From NCBI GenBank assembly GCA_963746315.1, contig CAVVAR010000012.1:1860001-1924000 (forward strand): a stretch of 64,000 nucleotides of DNA. The letters are read 5' to 3'. Below, one piece after another: positions 9,286 through 16,663 of this stretch. Made by a program: the position numbers and the translations under genes. Each line of letters opens with the position of its first letter. Within the stretch, counting starts at the first letter, position 1. Source of the stretch: Ga0077555 sp963746315. Lineage in GTDB: Bacteria; Pseudomonadota; Alphaproteobacteria; Rhizobiales; Hyphomicrobiaceae. The notes beneath the pieces were generated by a model that saw only the letters and a program-made list of their open reading frames with translations, was not told the origin of the DNA and did not search any database.

Positions 9286-9585
9286 TCAAACGTGGCAGCG
9301 CCCGCCAAGGTAGTAGTTGAGCAGCGTGTTGTATCGGTTCGCGATTGCGCGATCGCTGTCGGACATTTTGCGGCCGGTGTTGGCGGCTTCCACTTTGGCG
9401 CCAGCACCGCGGGCATCCAGACTACTCAGCTCCTGGCGAACCGACTGGCACGACATGCCCGGCGGCAACGGGCGCGCACCTGGATCGCCACCGGCCTTGC
9501 CTTCGGCTGCACACCCACCCAAGAAGGCGGCGACACCGAGAACACCGACTGCACTGACCGACCGTAGCAATCTTTCCACGATCAT
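9286..9585 (-). CDS. Small putative lipoprotein
   Basis: This 99-residue protein has a hydrophobic N-terminus ending in a lipobox (FLGGC, Cys25). The mature part contains two further cysteines (in MSCQSV and GRCHV) that could pair. It is rich in charged residues near the middle, consistent with a short helical domain. No known family is recognised. It is encoded on the same strand as the pdh genes, between pdhC and lpdA, beside another lipoprotein gene. Whether it relates to PDH function is unknown. A clear terminator follows it. Confidence 0.65.
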   Translation of the reverse strand: MIVERLLRSVSAVGVLGVAAFLGGCAAEGKAGGDPGARPLPPGMSCQSVRQELSSLDARGAGAKVEAANTGRKMSDSDRAIANRYNTLLNYYLGGRCHV

Positions 9586-9766
9586 CTCCCCGAATCCAAA
9601 GCACTTTCGCGCCTACAGACCACAATGGTCCTGCTCGGGCAACCCGACCGCCTGCGACATGCAGAGCTGCGTCTGCATTTCCTGCAGGCCAAGTGTCGCA
9701 ATAGCAACTGAGAACAGGCACGGAGTGGATACCCGGACTCCTAGCCCGCAGCGCTGGATCGACCCG

Positions 9767-10243
9767 CTACTGAGCCTTAGCCGCTGCCGCTGCTTTCGGC
9801 CTCGCTGCAGCTGTGGACTTTGCCGATGCGGCCGTCGCCTGGGCAACGAGTGCCGCCGCCTTCGCATCCTCGCTCGCCGGAGCACCACCAGCCGTTTTGA
9901 CAGGTGCAGCAGCGGCGGTCCGTGGCAGGGTCGAGCACTTCGCCTGGAATTCCAGGTTGGCCTTTTCCAGCTCCGCGATTTGGCCGAGCGACTCTCGCTT
10001 GACCTTCACGGTCTTGCCCTTGCCTTTCGCCGCTGCCTCCACGCGATCCACGACGCCATCCTTGCGCAGGTCATCAATGCGCGTCGCCAAGGTTGCACAA
10101 GCCGGATCGACCGCGGGCTTGGCGGGCAAAGACGCTGTCGGCTGAGCCGCCGGCGTCAGCCCCCCGAGCAGGGTGTCGTTGGCGCAGGCGCCGAGCGCGA
10201 GCGCCGCGCAAATCGTGCATGTGACTGTGATCGCCCGCATCAT
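9767..10243 (-). CDS. Putative lipoprotein with Ala/Lys-rich tail
   Basis: The start at 10243 opens a signal sequence ending in the lipobox ALALGAC (Cys20). The mature protein has a short domain with two cysteines (in DPACATL and AKCSTL), a Lys-rich basic stretch around residues 70-80, and a low-complexity Ala/Lys/Pro tail of about 50 residues. Such tails are often extended and may cross or contact the cell wall. An earlier in-frame start at 10327 would precede the signal sequence and is rejected. The function is unknown. The neighbours are pdhC upstream and the second lipoprotein downstream, all on the same strand. Confidence 0.65.
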   Translation of the reverse strand: MMRAITVTCTICAALALGACANDTLLGGLTPAAQPTASLPAKPAVDPACATLATRIDDLRKDGVVDRVEAAAKGKGKTVKVKRESLGQIAELEKANLEFQAKCSTLPRTAAAAPVKTAGGAPASEDAKAAALVAQATAASAKSTAAARPKAAAAAKAQ

Positions 10244-10462
10244 GCGAGATCCCCCATGAGATAACGACTGCCCTCGATTCGTTACGCAATCGTACCGGTT
10301 GGTAGGCACGCAAGGCCCTCGCCACAAGCGGCCGGGGGGACTTAGCCCCAGCTACGCGCCGCGCGCCATGTGTCGGCTCGCGAAAACCGACCCGTGTGCC
10401 CGGCGCGCAACAGGCGAGCTTGCTCGACCGTGTTGGAGATTTGCGTCGAATTTCCGTCCCGC

Positions 10463-11848
10463 TCAGACGAGCATGCGGACCGGGTCCTCGATGTAGGCGC
10501 GGAATGCGTTCAGCAGCTCTGCCCCGAGCGCGCCATCGACGACGCGGTGGTCGCACGACAGGGTGCAACTCATAATGGTCGCGACCTTGACGTCGTTGCC
10601 GACCACGACCGCACGCTTTTCACCCGCACCGACGGCGAGGATGGTCGCGTGAGGTGGATTGATCACGGCATCGAACGCTTTGATACCGAACATACCGAGG
10701 TTCGAGATCGACGTCGTGCCGCCCTGGTACTCGTGTGGCGCCAAACGGCGGTTGCGCGCGCGGGCGGCCAAGTCCTTCATCTCGTTCGAAATCTCACCCA
10801 GCGTCTTCAATTCGGCGTGGCGGATGATCGGCGTGAAGAGGCCGCCTTCGACGGCAACGGCCACACCCACGTCGGAATGGCGGTGGCGCAACATGCCCGC
10901 GTCGGTCCAACTCGCGTTCGCCGCCGGCACCTGCTGCAGCGCCAGTGCCAGGGCCTTGATGATGAAGTCGTTGACTGACAGCTTGTAGGCTTTCGGGCCA
11001 TCTTTCGGCGCAGCGGCATTGATCCGCTCGCGCGCCGCCAGAAGCCCGTCGAGCACGCAATCCACCGTCATGTAGAAATGCGGGATGGTCTGCTTCGATT
11101 GCGTGAGGCGCTGGGCAATGACGCGGCGCATACCGTCGTGAGGAACCGTCTCGTAGCTGTCCTTGTCGTAGAGCGCGAGGATCTTGTCGTCCGGCATTGC
11201 CGCGATGGCGAGTTGCCCCGAGCTGGCGGCGGCCGGAGCGGCGCCCGGCTGTTGAGAGACGAGCCCGCGCGACTGACCACCAGTTTCGGCCGCTTTCGGC
11301 ACGCCGTCGCGCGCAGCCTTCTCGATATCGCGCTGGACGATACGACCGTGCGGGCCAGAGCCCGTCAACCGGGCGAGATCGATGCCTTTGTCGCCGGCCA
11401 TACGACGAGCCAGCGGTGAGGCAAAGATGCGGGCGCCGTCGTCATGGCCGTTGCGCGCGGCGGACCTGGCCTCCGGAGCGGCTTGCGATGCCTGCGCGCG
11501 CGGCGAGGGTGCTGGTGGCGCCTCGCGCGGCGAAGGGGCGGCTGGGGCAGCGGGCGCCCTGGGTGCCGACGCTGCTCCGCCCGCACTCTTGGGCTCGGCT
11601 TTCTCGCCCTCGCCGAGCAGCGTAGCGATCGGGGTGTTGACCGCGACCTTCTCCGTACCTTCTTCGACCAGCAGAGCACCGACAATGCCCTCGTCGACCG
11701 CCTCGACCTCCATGGTCGCCTTGTCGGTCTCGATCTCCGCGATGATGTCACCGGCCTTGACCGTCTGGCCCACCGAGACAAGCCACTTGGCGAGCTTGCC
11801 CTCCTCCATGGTGGGCGAGAGCGCGGGCATCAGGATGTTGGTCGGCAT
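10463..11848 (-). CDS. pdhC: Pyruvate dehydrogenase E2, dihydrolipoamide acetyltransferase
   Basis: This is the 461-residue E2 core of the PDH complex, moving acetyl groups from lipoate to CoA. One lipoyl domain (residues 1-80) carries the lipoylated Lys43 in ETDKATMEVE. An Ala/Pro-rich linker leads to the subunit-binding domain (about 155-190, ASPLARRMA...GPHGRIVQRDI) and then the catalytic domain with the active-site DHRVVDG (His434, Asp438). The start at 11848 gives the canonical MPTNILMPALSPTMEEG beginning; the upstream frame is a non-conserved 29-residue leader. The arrangement of one lipoyl domain here and another on PdhB is typical of Alphaproteobacteria. Confidence 0.97.
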   Translation of the reverse strand: MPTNILMPALSPTMEEGKLAKWLVSVGQTVKAGDIIAEIETDKATMEVEAVDEGIVGALLVEEGTEKVAVNTPIATLLGEGEKAEPKSAGGAASAPRAPAAPAAPSPREAPPAPSPRAQASQAAPEARSAARNGHDDGARIFASPLARRMAGDKGIDLARLTGSGPHGRIVQRDIEKAARDGVPKAAETGGQSRGLVSQQPGAAPAAASSGQLAIAAMPDDKILALYDKDSYETVPHDGMRRVIAQRLTQSKQTIPHFYMTVDCVLDGLLAARERINAAAPKDGPKAYKLSVNDFIIKALALALQQVPAANASWTDAGMLRHRHSDVGVAVAVEGGLFTPIIRHAELKTLGEISNEMKDLAARARNRRLAPHEYQGGTTSISNLGMFGIKAFDAVINPPHATILAVGAGEKRAVVVGNDVKVATIMSCTLSCDHRVVDGALGAELLNAFRAYIEDPVRMLV

Positions 11849-11957
11849 CGGGAGGGACCTTCGAGGATTTGGGCCGCGCTGCTCGTCACGGCCGGGAGCT
11901 GTCAGAATTCTAAGCGGAATGGGCGCCGCGTCCACGGCCGTTTGTCGCGTCGCACGA

Positions 11958-12347
11958 TCACAGTCCCCCGGTCCGCATCATGAGGAACGCATCGTTGGGC
12001 GCAAAGCGGACTTTCCCCTCTGCGATGACCAGGGAATGCGGTCGGTCGATGCGCATCTCGTGCGAGTTGTGCCAAACCTCGACCCCCTGAGCCTCGAGAC
12101 GCGCGTGCAGCTCGGACGCCTCCGACTGCTCTCCGGCATCCACGGCCCGGGCTAGTTGCAGGAACAATGGTGCATAGTCGGCATAGGCCGGGCGATGCGA
12201 GAAGGCGCCGCTCATGGCCGCGTCCGAATCGGATTGCAGGCGCGCGACCTCCCCCAGAACCTTGTCGTTGGCGCGCACCTCGATGGTGCCCCCATCGGCC
12301 GAGAGCTTGACCGAGACAGAGCGGCGTTGCGGTCTTGGACGGCGCAT
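11958..12347 (-). CDS. Conserved-looking protein of unknown function in the pdh cluster
   Basis: This 129-residue soluble protein has no signal peptide or membrane segment. The basic N-terminus (MRRPRPQRR) is followed by a beta-rich segment with the look of a small barrel or hairpin (SVKLSADGGTIEVRANDKVLGEV), a helical middle and a C-terminal strand region. I do not recognise a family. It lies between the membrane protein at 12406-12852 and pdhC on the same strand, with gaps of about 60-110 bases, so co-transcription with the PDH genes is likely. A role in PDH assembly or regulation is speculation. Confidence 0.65.
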   Translation of the reverse strand: MRRPRPQRRSVSVKLSADGGTIEVRANDKVLGEVARLQSDSDAAMSGAFSHRPAYADYAPLFLQLARAVDAGEQSEASELHARLEAQGVEVWHNSHEMRIDRPHSLVIAEGKVRFAPNDAFLMMRTGGL

Positions 12348-12405
12348 GACCTCACCTCTCCTGCCGGGACGGACGACAATTGACCAGCGCGCGGCGCAGC
12401 ATCGT

Positions 12406-12852
12406 TCAACTCCATTGCCCAGCCCGGCCCTCTCCGGTGCCTGGCCAACGATAGACGAACGTCAGGTACGCGAGCGCCAAATACACGCTGACCGCGACGC
12501 CCCAGCCGATCGTGACACCCGCTTCCTGCAGCGACCACCCGTTGTCGAGAACCGCGGCGATGGCGATTGGATTTCTGAGCTGCGTAACGGAAATCGTCGG
12601 CTCCGGCAGCTTGGCCCAGGCGGCGAACAGGCCGTTCTGAATGTTCTGCACCGTCATCGCGACGCCGCCGAGGAAGACGAGCCCGATCGAGAGCAGCGCG
12701 AACGCGACCAGCCGCAGCATCATCGGCGCTTGCGAAAGGAACAGATAGAGCGCCGCGAGATATCCGGAGACGAGCGAGAAAAACAGCGAGAAGACACTCA
12801 ATACGGTATCTACCGCGTTGAACAACTGCTGTGTCAGCTCAGACTCCGACAT
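12406..12852 (-). CDS. Small integral membrane protein in the pdh cluster
   Basis: The start at 12852 gives a 148-residue protein with three to four predicted membrane helices: about residues 15-40, 45-70 and 120-145, with a shorter hydrophobic stretch between. A soluble loop (PEPTISVTQLRNPIAIA) lies before the last helix. No family is recognised. The frame extends upstream into pdhB antisense, but that part is Arg-rich shadow sequence and is excluded. The gene lies 53 bases after pdhB and 58 bases before the next unknown gene on the same strand, so it is probably part of the PDH operon. Confidence 0.75.
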   Translation of the reverse strand: MSESELTQQLFNAVDTVLSVFSLFFSLVSGYLAALYLFLSQAPMMLRLVAFALLSIGLVFLGGVAMTVQNIQNGLFAAWAKLPEPTISVTQLRNPIAIAAVLDNGWSLQEAGVTIGWGVAVSVYLALAYLTFVYRWPGTGEGRAGQWS

Positions 12853-12905
12853 CGTGCACCCTACCTTTGCCGGCGCGCTGCGGCGATGCATCATCGCCAC
12901 AGTGG

Positions 12906-14282
12906 TCAGGCGTAGCACACGCCCTTCACGGCCTCGACGACCAGCTCGGCCGAGGGCAGCGCCAGCTTCTCGAGGTTGGCGGCATAGGGCATCGGCACGT
13001 CGGCACCGTTGACCTTGGCGGGCGGGGCGTCGAGATGATCGAACGCCTTGATCGCCACCTGCGCGCAGATCTCGGACCCGACCGAGCAGACCGGCCACGC
13101 CTCCTCCACGGTGACGATACGGTTGGTTTTCCGCACCGAGGCGAGAATCGTCTCCATGTCGAGCGGGCGCAGCGAGCGCAGGTCGATCACCTCGCACTCG
13201 ATGCCCTCGCCCGCCAGTGTCTCGGCGGCGGCCAGCGCGTACGTCATACCGCGCGCGAACGAGACCACCGTGCAGTGCTGGCCCGGACGCACAATCTTCG
13301 CCTTGCCGATGGGGACGAGCCAGTCGTCGCCCTTCGGAACCGCGCCGGACGTGCCGTAGAGAAGCTCGTTCTCCAGAACCAGGACCGGGTTCGGATCACG
13401 AATGGCGCTCTTCAGGAGGCCCTTGGCGTCGGCCGGGTTAGAGGGCGCGACCACCTTGAGGCCGGGGATGTGCGCATACCAGGCAGAGAAGCACTGGCTG
13501 TGTTGGGCGGCAACGCGGGCGGCGGCGCCGTTGGGACCGCGAAACACGATGGGGCTGCCCATCTGACCGCCCGACATGTAGAGCGTCTTGGCTGCCGAGT
13601 TGATGATCTGGTCGATGGCCTGCATGCCGAAGTTCCAGGTCATGAACTCGACGATCGGTTTCAGGCCCGCCATCGCCGCGCCGACACCGATGCCGGCGAA
13701 GCCCTGCTCGGTGATCGGCGTATCAATCACCCGCTTGCCACCGAACTCCTCGAGCAGGCCCTGGCTAACCTTGTAGGCGCCCTGGTACTGCGCGACCTCC
13801 TCGCCCATGAGGAACACGTCCTTGTCGCGGCGCATCTCCTCGGCCATGGCATCGCGCAAAGCTTCGCGCATGGTCTGGGTGACGGTCTCGCCCGCATAGT
13901 CGGGTTCGACTGGGGCCGTTCTGATTGCGGGAGCCGCCGCAGCAGCCGGTTGCTGCGGCGCCGCAGGCGCTGCGCTCACAGGCGTCCCTTGGGCATTGCC
14001 GTTCGGCTTGGCGGCGGGCGACGCAGTGCCCTTGGCCTCGCCATCCTGGCGGACGATGGCGATCGGGGTGTTGACCGCGACCTTTTCGGTGCCGGCCTCG
14101 ATCAGCAGTTGCTCGACCACGCCTTCGTCGACCGATTCCACCTCCATGGTGGCCTTGTCGGTCTCGATCTCGGCGATCACGTCGCCCGGCTTGATGTGGG
14201 AGCCCACATCGACGAGCCACTTGGCGAGTTTTCCCTCCTCCATGGTCGGCGAGAGCGCAGGCATCAGGATCTGGATGGGCAT
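12906..14282 (-). CDS. pdhB: Pyruvate dehydrogenase E1 beta subunit with N-terminal lipoyl domain
   Basis: This 458-residue protein joins an N-terminal lipoyl domain (residues 1-80, lipoylated Lys43 in ETDKATMEVE) through an Ala/Pro linker to the E1-beta transketolase-like domain (about 135-458). The E1-beta blocks are clear: FLMGEEVAQYQGAYKVSQGL, DTPITEQGFAGIGVGAAMAG and RGPNGAAARVAAQHSQ. It pairs with PdhA to decarboxylate pyruvate using thiamine diphosphate and to acetylate lipoate. A lipoyl domain fused to E1-beta is an alphaproteobacterial hallmark. A 30-bp inverted repeat element lies just upstream, between pdhB and the small gene following pdhA. Confidence 0.97.
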   Translation of the reverse strand: MPIQILMPALSPTMEEGKLAKWLVDVGSHIKPGDVIAEIETDKATMEVESVDEGVVEQLLIEAGTEKVAVNTPIAIVRQDGEAKGTASPAAKPNGNAQGTPVSAAPAAPQQPAAAAAPAIRTAPVEPDYAGETVTQTMREALRDAMAEEMRRDKDVFLMGEEVAQYQGAYKVSQGLLEEFGGKRVIDTPITEQGFAGIGVGAAMAGLKPIVEFMTWNFGMQAIDQIINSAAKTLYMSGGQMGSPIVFRGPNGAAARVAAQHSQCFSAWYAHIPGLKVVAPSNPADAKGLLKSAIRDPNPVLVLENELLYGTSGAVPKGDDWLVPIGKAKIVRPGQHCTVVSFARGMTYALAAAETLAGEGIECEVIDLRSLRPLDMETILASVRKTNRIVTVEEAWPVCSVGSEICAQVAIKAFDHLDAPPAKVNGADVPMPYAANLEKLALPSAELVVEAVKGVCYA

Positions 14283-14343
14283 CGGGTGGGGCTCTTCGTC
14301 TGTTTCATTCGGTGCGCAGCGCCGTCCCGAAGGACAGTACTAT

Positions 14344-14482
14344 GTCATCCCGGGGCTTGTCCCCGGGACCCATCAATCGGCTTGCTCGTGAGGAACCGGC
14401 TCGCTTGCTGCAGGATCGGCGCATCATCCGCACGCAATGAGCCCGCCAGACCATGGGTCCCGGGGACAAGCCCCGGGATGAC
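14344..14482. repeat. REP-like element: 30-bp perfect inverted repeat with palindromic arms
   Basis: Two 30-base arms (14344-14373 and 14453-14482) are exact inverted copies, separated by 79 bases. Each arm is itself nearly palindromic around CCCGGGG-CTTG-TCCCCGGG, so each can fold alone or both can fold together. GTCATCCCGGGG-type motifs of this kind are recurrent intergenic repeats in Alphaproteobacteria. It sits in the gap in front of pdhB inside the PDH cluster and could affect transcript stability or partial termination. A frame of 87 codons across it is not a gene. Confidence 0.8.
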
Positions 14483-14564
14483 AACGTGCGGTGCTCGGGC
14501 AGCGCCTCGATGTCGGCGTAGGTGGCTGTCCGCTGCATGGCCCGGAGCATGACAGTCTGGCCTT

Positions 14565-14858
14565 TCAAATGTCGACGCGACCGTCGGAATAGACGAGAAA
14601 GCTAGTCCCTATCGGGGTGAGAGCCCATCGCGCGCTCCCGTCGTCTACGGTGACGCCCACATGCACGTAATTGGCCTCGTCCTCCAACAGCAACACCTCA
14701 AATTGCAGCCAACCTTCGTCGCCGTCTCGTTCGTAACCACTGGCTTGCTTCAACTCTTGTCGAAGCACCTCAATCGGCTTCCTGCTCCACTCAAGCGCTT
14801 CGCGAACGACAATGGCCTTCAGCTCACTTTCGGATTTCGTGGGGGCCTCGGCAACCAT
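14565..14858 (-). CDS. Small protein of unknown function between pdhA and pdhB
   Basis: This 97-residue soluble acidic protein starts at 14858, eight bases after the pdhA stop, which suggests translational coupling with pdhA. The N-terminal half looks helical (KSESELKAIVVREALEWSRKP); the C-terminal half is beta-rich (WLQFEVLLLEDEANYVHVGV ... FLVYSDGRVDI). I recognise no family. An earlier in-frame start would overlap pdhA and is not favoured. The tight spacing suggests it is made together with E1 alpha; any functional link is inference only. Confidence 0.75.
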   Translation of the reverse strand: MVAEAPTKSESELKAIVVREALEWSRKPIEVLRQELKQASGYERDGDEGWLQFEVLLLEDEANYVHVGVTVDDGSARWALTPIGTSFLVYSDGRVDI

Positions 14859-14866
14859 GACCACCC

Positions 14867-15904
14867 TCACGCCCCCACCGGCACCAGAACGTCGGTCCAC
14901 AATTCTCTCGGATCGGGCTCCGGGTCGTTCTGGGCGAACTCGGCTGCGCCGGTGACGATGCTGCGGATCTCGGCGTCGATGGCCTTCAGCTCGTCCTCGC
15001 CGATCAGCTTGCCGTCGAGCAGCCGCTTCCTCACGCGCTCGATCGGGTCCTGCTGCTCGCGCACCTTGTCGACCTCCTCGCGGGTCCGGTACTTGGCCGG
15101 GTCCGACATCGAGTGGCCCCGGTAGCGGTAGGTCAGCATCTCGAGGATGTAGGGGCCCTTGCCCGATCGTGCGTGCGCCGCGACTTTATCGCCGGCGGCC
15201 CGGCAGGCGCGGACGTCCATGCCATCGACCTGCTCGCCGGGAATGTCGAACGACGCACCTCGCAGCGAGAAATTCGTCGTGGCCGACGAGCGCTCGATCG
15301 CCGTGCCCATGGCATAGCGATTGTTCTCGATGACGAAGATCACCGGCAGGTGCCAGAGCTTCGCCATGTTGAACGTCTCGTACACTTGGCCCTGGTTGGC
15401 TGCGCCATCGCCGAAGTAACACCAGCAGACGTTGTCGTTGCCGCGATAGACGTTGGCAAAGGCGAGCCCGGCGCCAAGCGGCACCGAGGCACCGACGATC
15501 CCGTGGCCGCCGTAGAAGTGCTTCTCCTTAGAGAACATGTGCATCGAGCCGCCCTTGCCCCGGGAGTAGCCTCCCTGGCGGCCGGTCAGCTCGGCCATGA
15601 CGCCCTTCGGGTCCATGCCCGTTGCCAGCATGTGGCCATGGTCGCGATAGGTTGTAATGACCTGATCGCCCTCCTTCGCCGCCATCTGCAGGCCGACAAC
15701 CACCGCTTCCTGTCCGATATAGAGGTGACAGAAGCCGCCGATGAAGCCCATGCCGTAGAGTTGCCCGGCGCGCTCCTCGAACCGGCGGATCAGAAGCATC
15801 TCGCGATAGGCGGCCAGCTCCTCCTCGCGGGTGAACTCGGGCGGCTTCGGAAACGTGATCGCAGCCTGCTGGACCGACGTTGCCTGTGTGCCGAGCGGCG
15901 CCAT
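14867..15904 (-). CDS. pdhA: Pyruvate dehydrogenase E1 alpha subunit
   Basis: This 345-residue protein is the thiamine-diphosphate-binding half of E1. The ThDP motif starts at GDGAANQG (about residues 165-172) and ends with the Asn pair in VIENNRYAMG. The phosphorylation-loop equivalent RYRGHSMSDPAKYR is present. N-terminal blocks RRFEERAGQLYGMG and GFCHLYIGQEA are standard. With PdhB it forms the alpha2beta2 E1 component. The region upstream (15905-16195) carries two tandem palindromic elements, which would be in its 5' leader if it is transcribed from ftsB and eno. Confidence 0.97.
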   Translation of the reverse strand: MAPLGTQATSVQQAAITFPKPPEFTREEELAAYREMLLIRRFEERAGQLYGMGFIGGFCHLYIGQEAVVVGLQMAAKEGDQVITTYRDHGHMLATGMDPKGVMAELTGRQGGYSRGKGGSMHMFSKEKHFYGGHGIVGASVPLGAGLAFANVYRGNDNVCWCYFGDGAANQGQVYETFNMAKLWHLPVIFVIENNRYAMGTAIERSSATTNFSLRGASFDIPGEQVDGMDVRACRAAGDKVAAHARSGKGPYILEMLTYRYRGHSMSDPAKYRTREEVDKVREQQDPIERVRKRLLDGKLIGEDELKAIDAEIRSIVTGAAEFAQNDPEPDPRELWTDVLVPVGA

Positions 15905-15981
15905 GCATCCTCCTTGCGCGAAAGCCGAGTGATCGCCCGTAAGCGGATGTCCAAAGCCTACACGACGGCTAACGGCCGGGC

Positions 15982-16058
15982 TAGTGTGGCGTCACGCCAT
16001 AGTTGCCTGATAGCGCGGCTCGCTCAGAGGCAACCATGGCGCGATAAACGCCACACTA
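15982..16058. repeat. Palindromic element A1 (TAGTG...CACTA type)
   Basis: This is a 77-nt imperfect palindrome. The outer arms TAGTGTGGCGT (15982-15992) and ACGCCACACTA (16048-16058) pair over 11 bp without mismatch. Inner arms at 15995-16008 and 16028-16041 pair at 13 of 14 positions, and the loop holds a further AGCG/CGCT pair. The ends match three other elements in this window, but the stem sequence does not. It lies 12 bases before element A2, in the gap between ftsB and pdhA. Confidence 0.8.
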
Positions 16059-16070
16059 AGCCATTGAAAT

Positions 16071-16147
16071 TCTAGTGGCCTTTACGTCGCGCCAAAATCG
16101 GAAGAGGGTGCCGCCATGCTGCGATTTTCGCGCGACAGGCCACTAGA
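16071..16147. repeat. Palindromic element A2 (TAGTG...CACTA type)
   Basis: This is a 77-nt palindrome in tandem with A1. Outer arms TCTAGTGGCCT (16071-16081) and AGGCCACTAGA (16137-16147) pair perfectly over 11 bp. Inner arms at 16086-16100 and 16122-16136 pair at 14 of 15 positions. The stem sequence is unrelated to A1 while the CTAGTG / CACTAG ends are kept. Confidence 0.8.
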
Positions 16148-16195
16148 GGACACGCGACGGTGCGCGTTCGGTCCATTAACGGAGAATGGACCCTG

Positions 16196-16537
16196 TCACC
16201 AGCTCTTGGCTGATACGGCGTGACCGGGCAGCGACGCCAGCCGGCCGTCCGGCTCGATCAGGATGCGATCACCGGGACGGGCGTAGCCCAATTGCCCGCG
16301 AGCCAGCTCCTCGACATAGGCAGGATCGGGAGAGGGGCCGCCCAGCAGTGCCACCTCGCGCTCCAACGCAGCCCGCACGGCGTCGAGACCCCGCAACTCC
16401 GCAGCGAGCGTCACTGCTCGCTGCTGGAGCCCGGAACGGGCCTCGAGGCCGTGCCTGCCGTGAAGTGCATGGAAGCCGAAGTAGGCCGTCAGGCAACAGC
16501 AAACGAGCAAAACCGGGGATCGCCGCCGCACTGACAT
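16196..16537 (-). CDS. ftsB: Septum formation initiator FtsB/DivIC family protein
   Basis: This 113-residue protein has the layout of FtsB: a short basic cytoplasmic N-terminus, one membrane helix (about residues 8-24), a periplasmic coiled coil (about 30-65, ending VRAALEREVALLGGPSPD) and the conserved YVEELARGQLGYARPGDRIL block. FtsB links FtsQ and FtsL in the divisome. It lies 126 bases after eno on the same strand, the usual place for this gene in Alphaproteobacteria, and precedes pdhA. The identification rests on architecture and gene order as much as on sequence. Confidence 0.9.
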   Translation of the reverse strand: MSVRRRSPVLLVCCCLTAYFGFHALHGRHGLEARSGLQQRAVTLAAELRGLDAVRAALEREVALLGGPSPDPAYVEELARGQLGYARPGDRILIEPDGRLASLPGHAVSAKSW

Positions 16538-16643
16538 GAGACCAACTCGACTACGCTACGCAGAACCGTGTGTCGCCTTACGCTAGAACTGGCGACAGAC
16601 CAGACAATACCGGTGGTTGGTAAAATCTGCGTAAATCATCGAG

Positions 16644-16657
16644 CCGGTTTCGACCGG
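16644..16657 (-). terminator. UUCG-loop hairpin downstream of eno
   Basis: CCGGT-TTCG-ACCGG forms a 5-bp stem with a 4-base loop, immediately past the eno stop in the minus direction. No T-run follows, so it may act as a weak or Rho-assisted terminator or an mRNA-stabilising 3' hairpin rather than a complete stop between eno and ftsB. Confidence 0.4.
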
Positions 16658-16663
16658 AGGTGG

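Noticed and set aside
14305..14568. An 87-codon frame across the inverted repeat
   Set aside because: It lies over the 30-bp inverted repeat, has no conserved features and is best explained by the GC-rich repeat arms.
15982..16147. attC sites of an integron
   Set aside because: The conserved ends are CTAGTG/CACTAG rather than GTTRRRY/RYYYAAC, and no integrase or cassette array is present.
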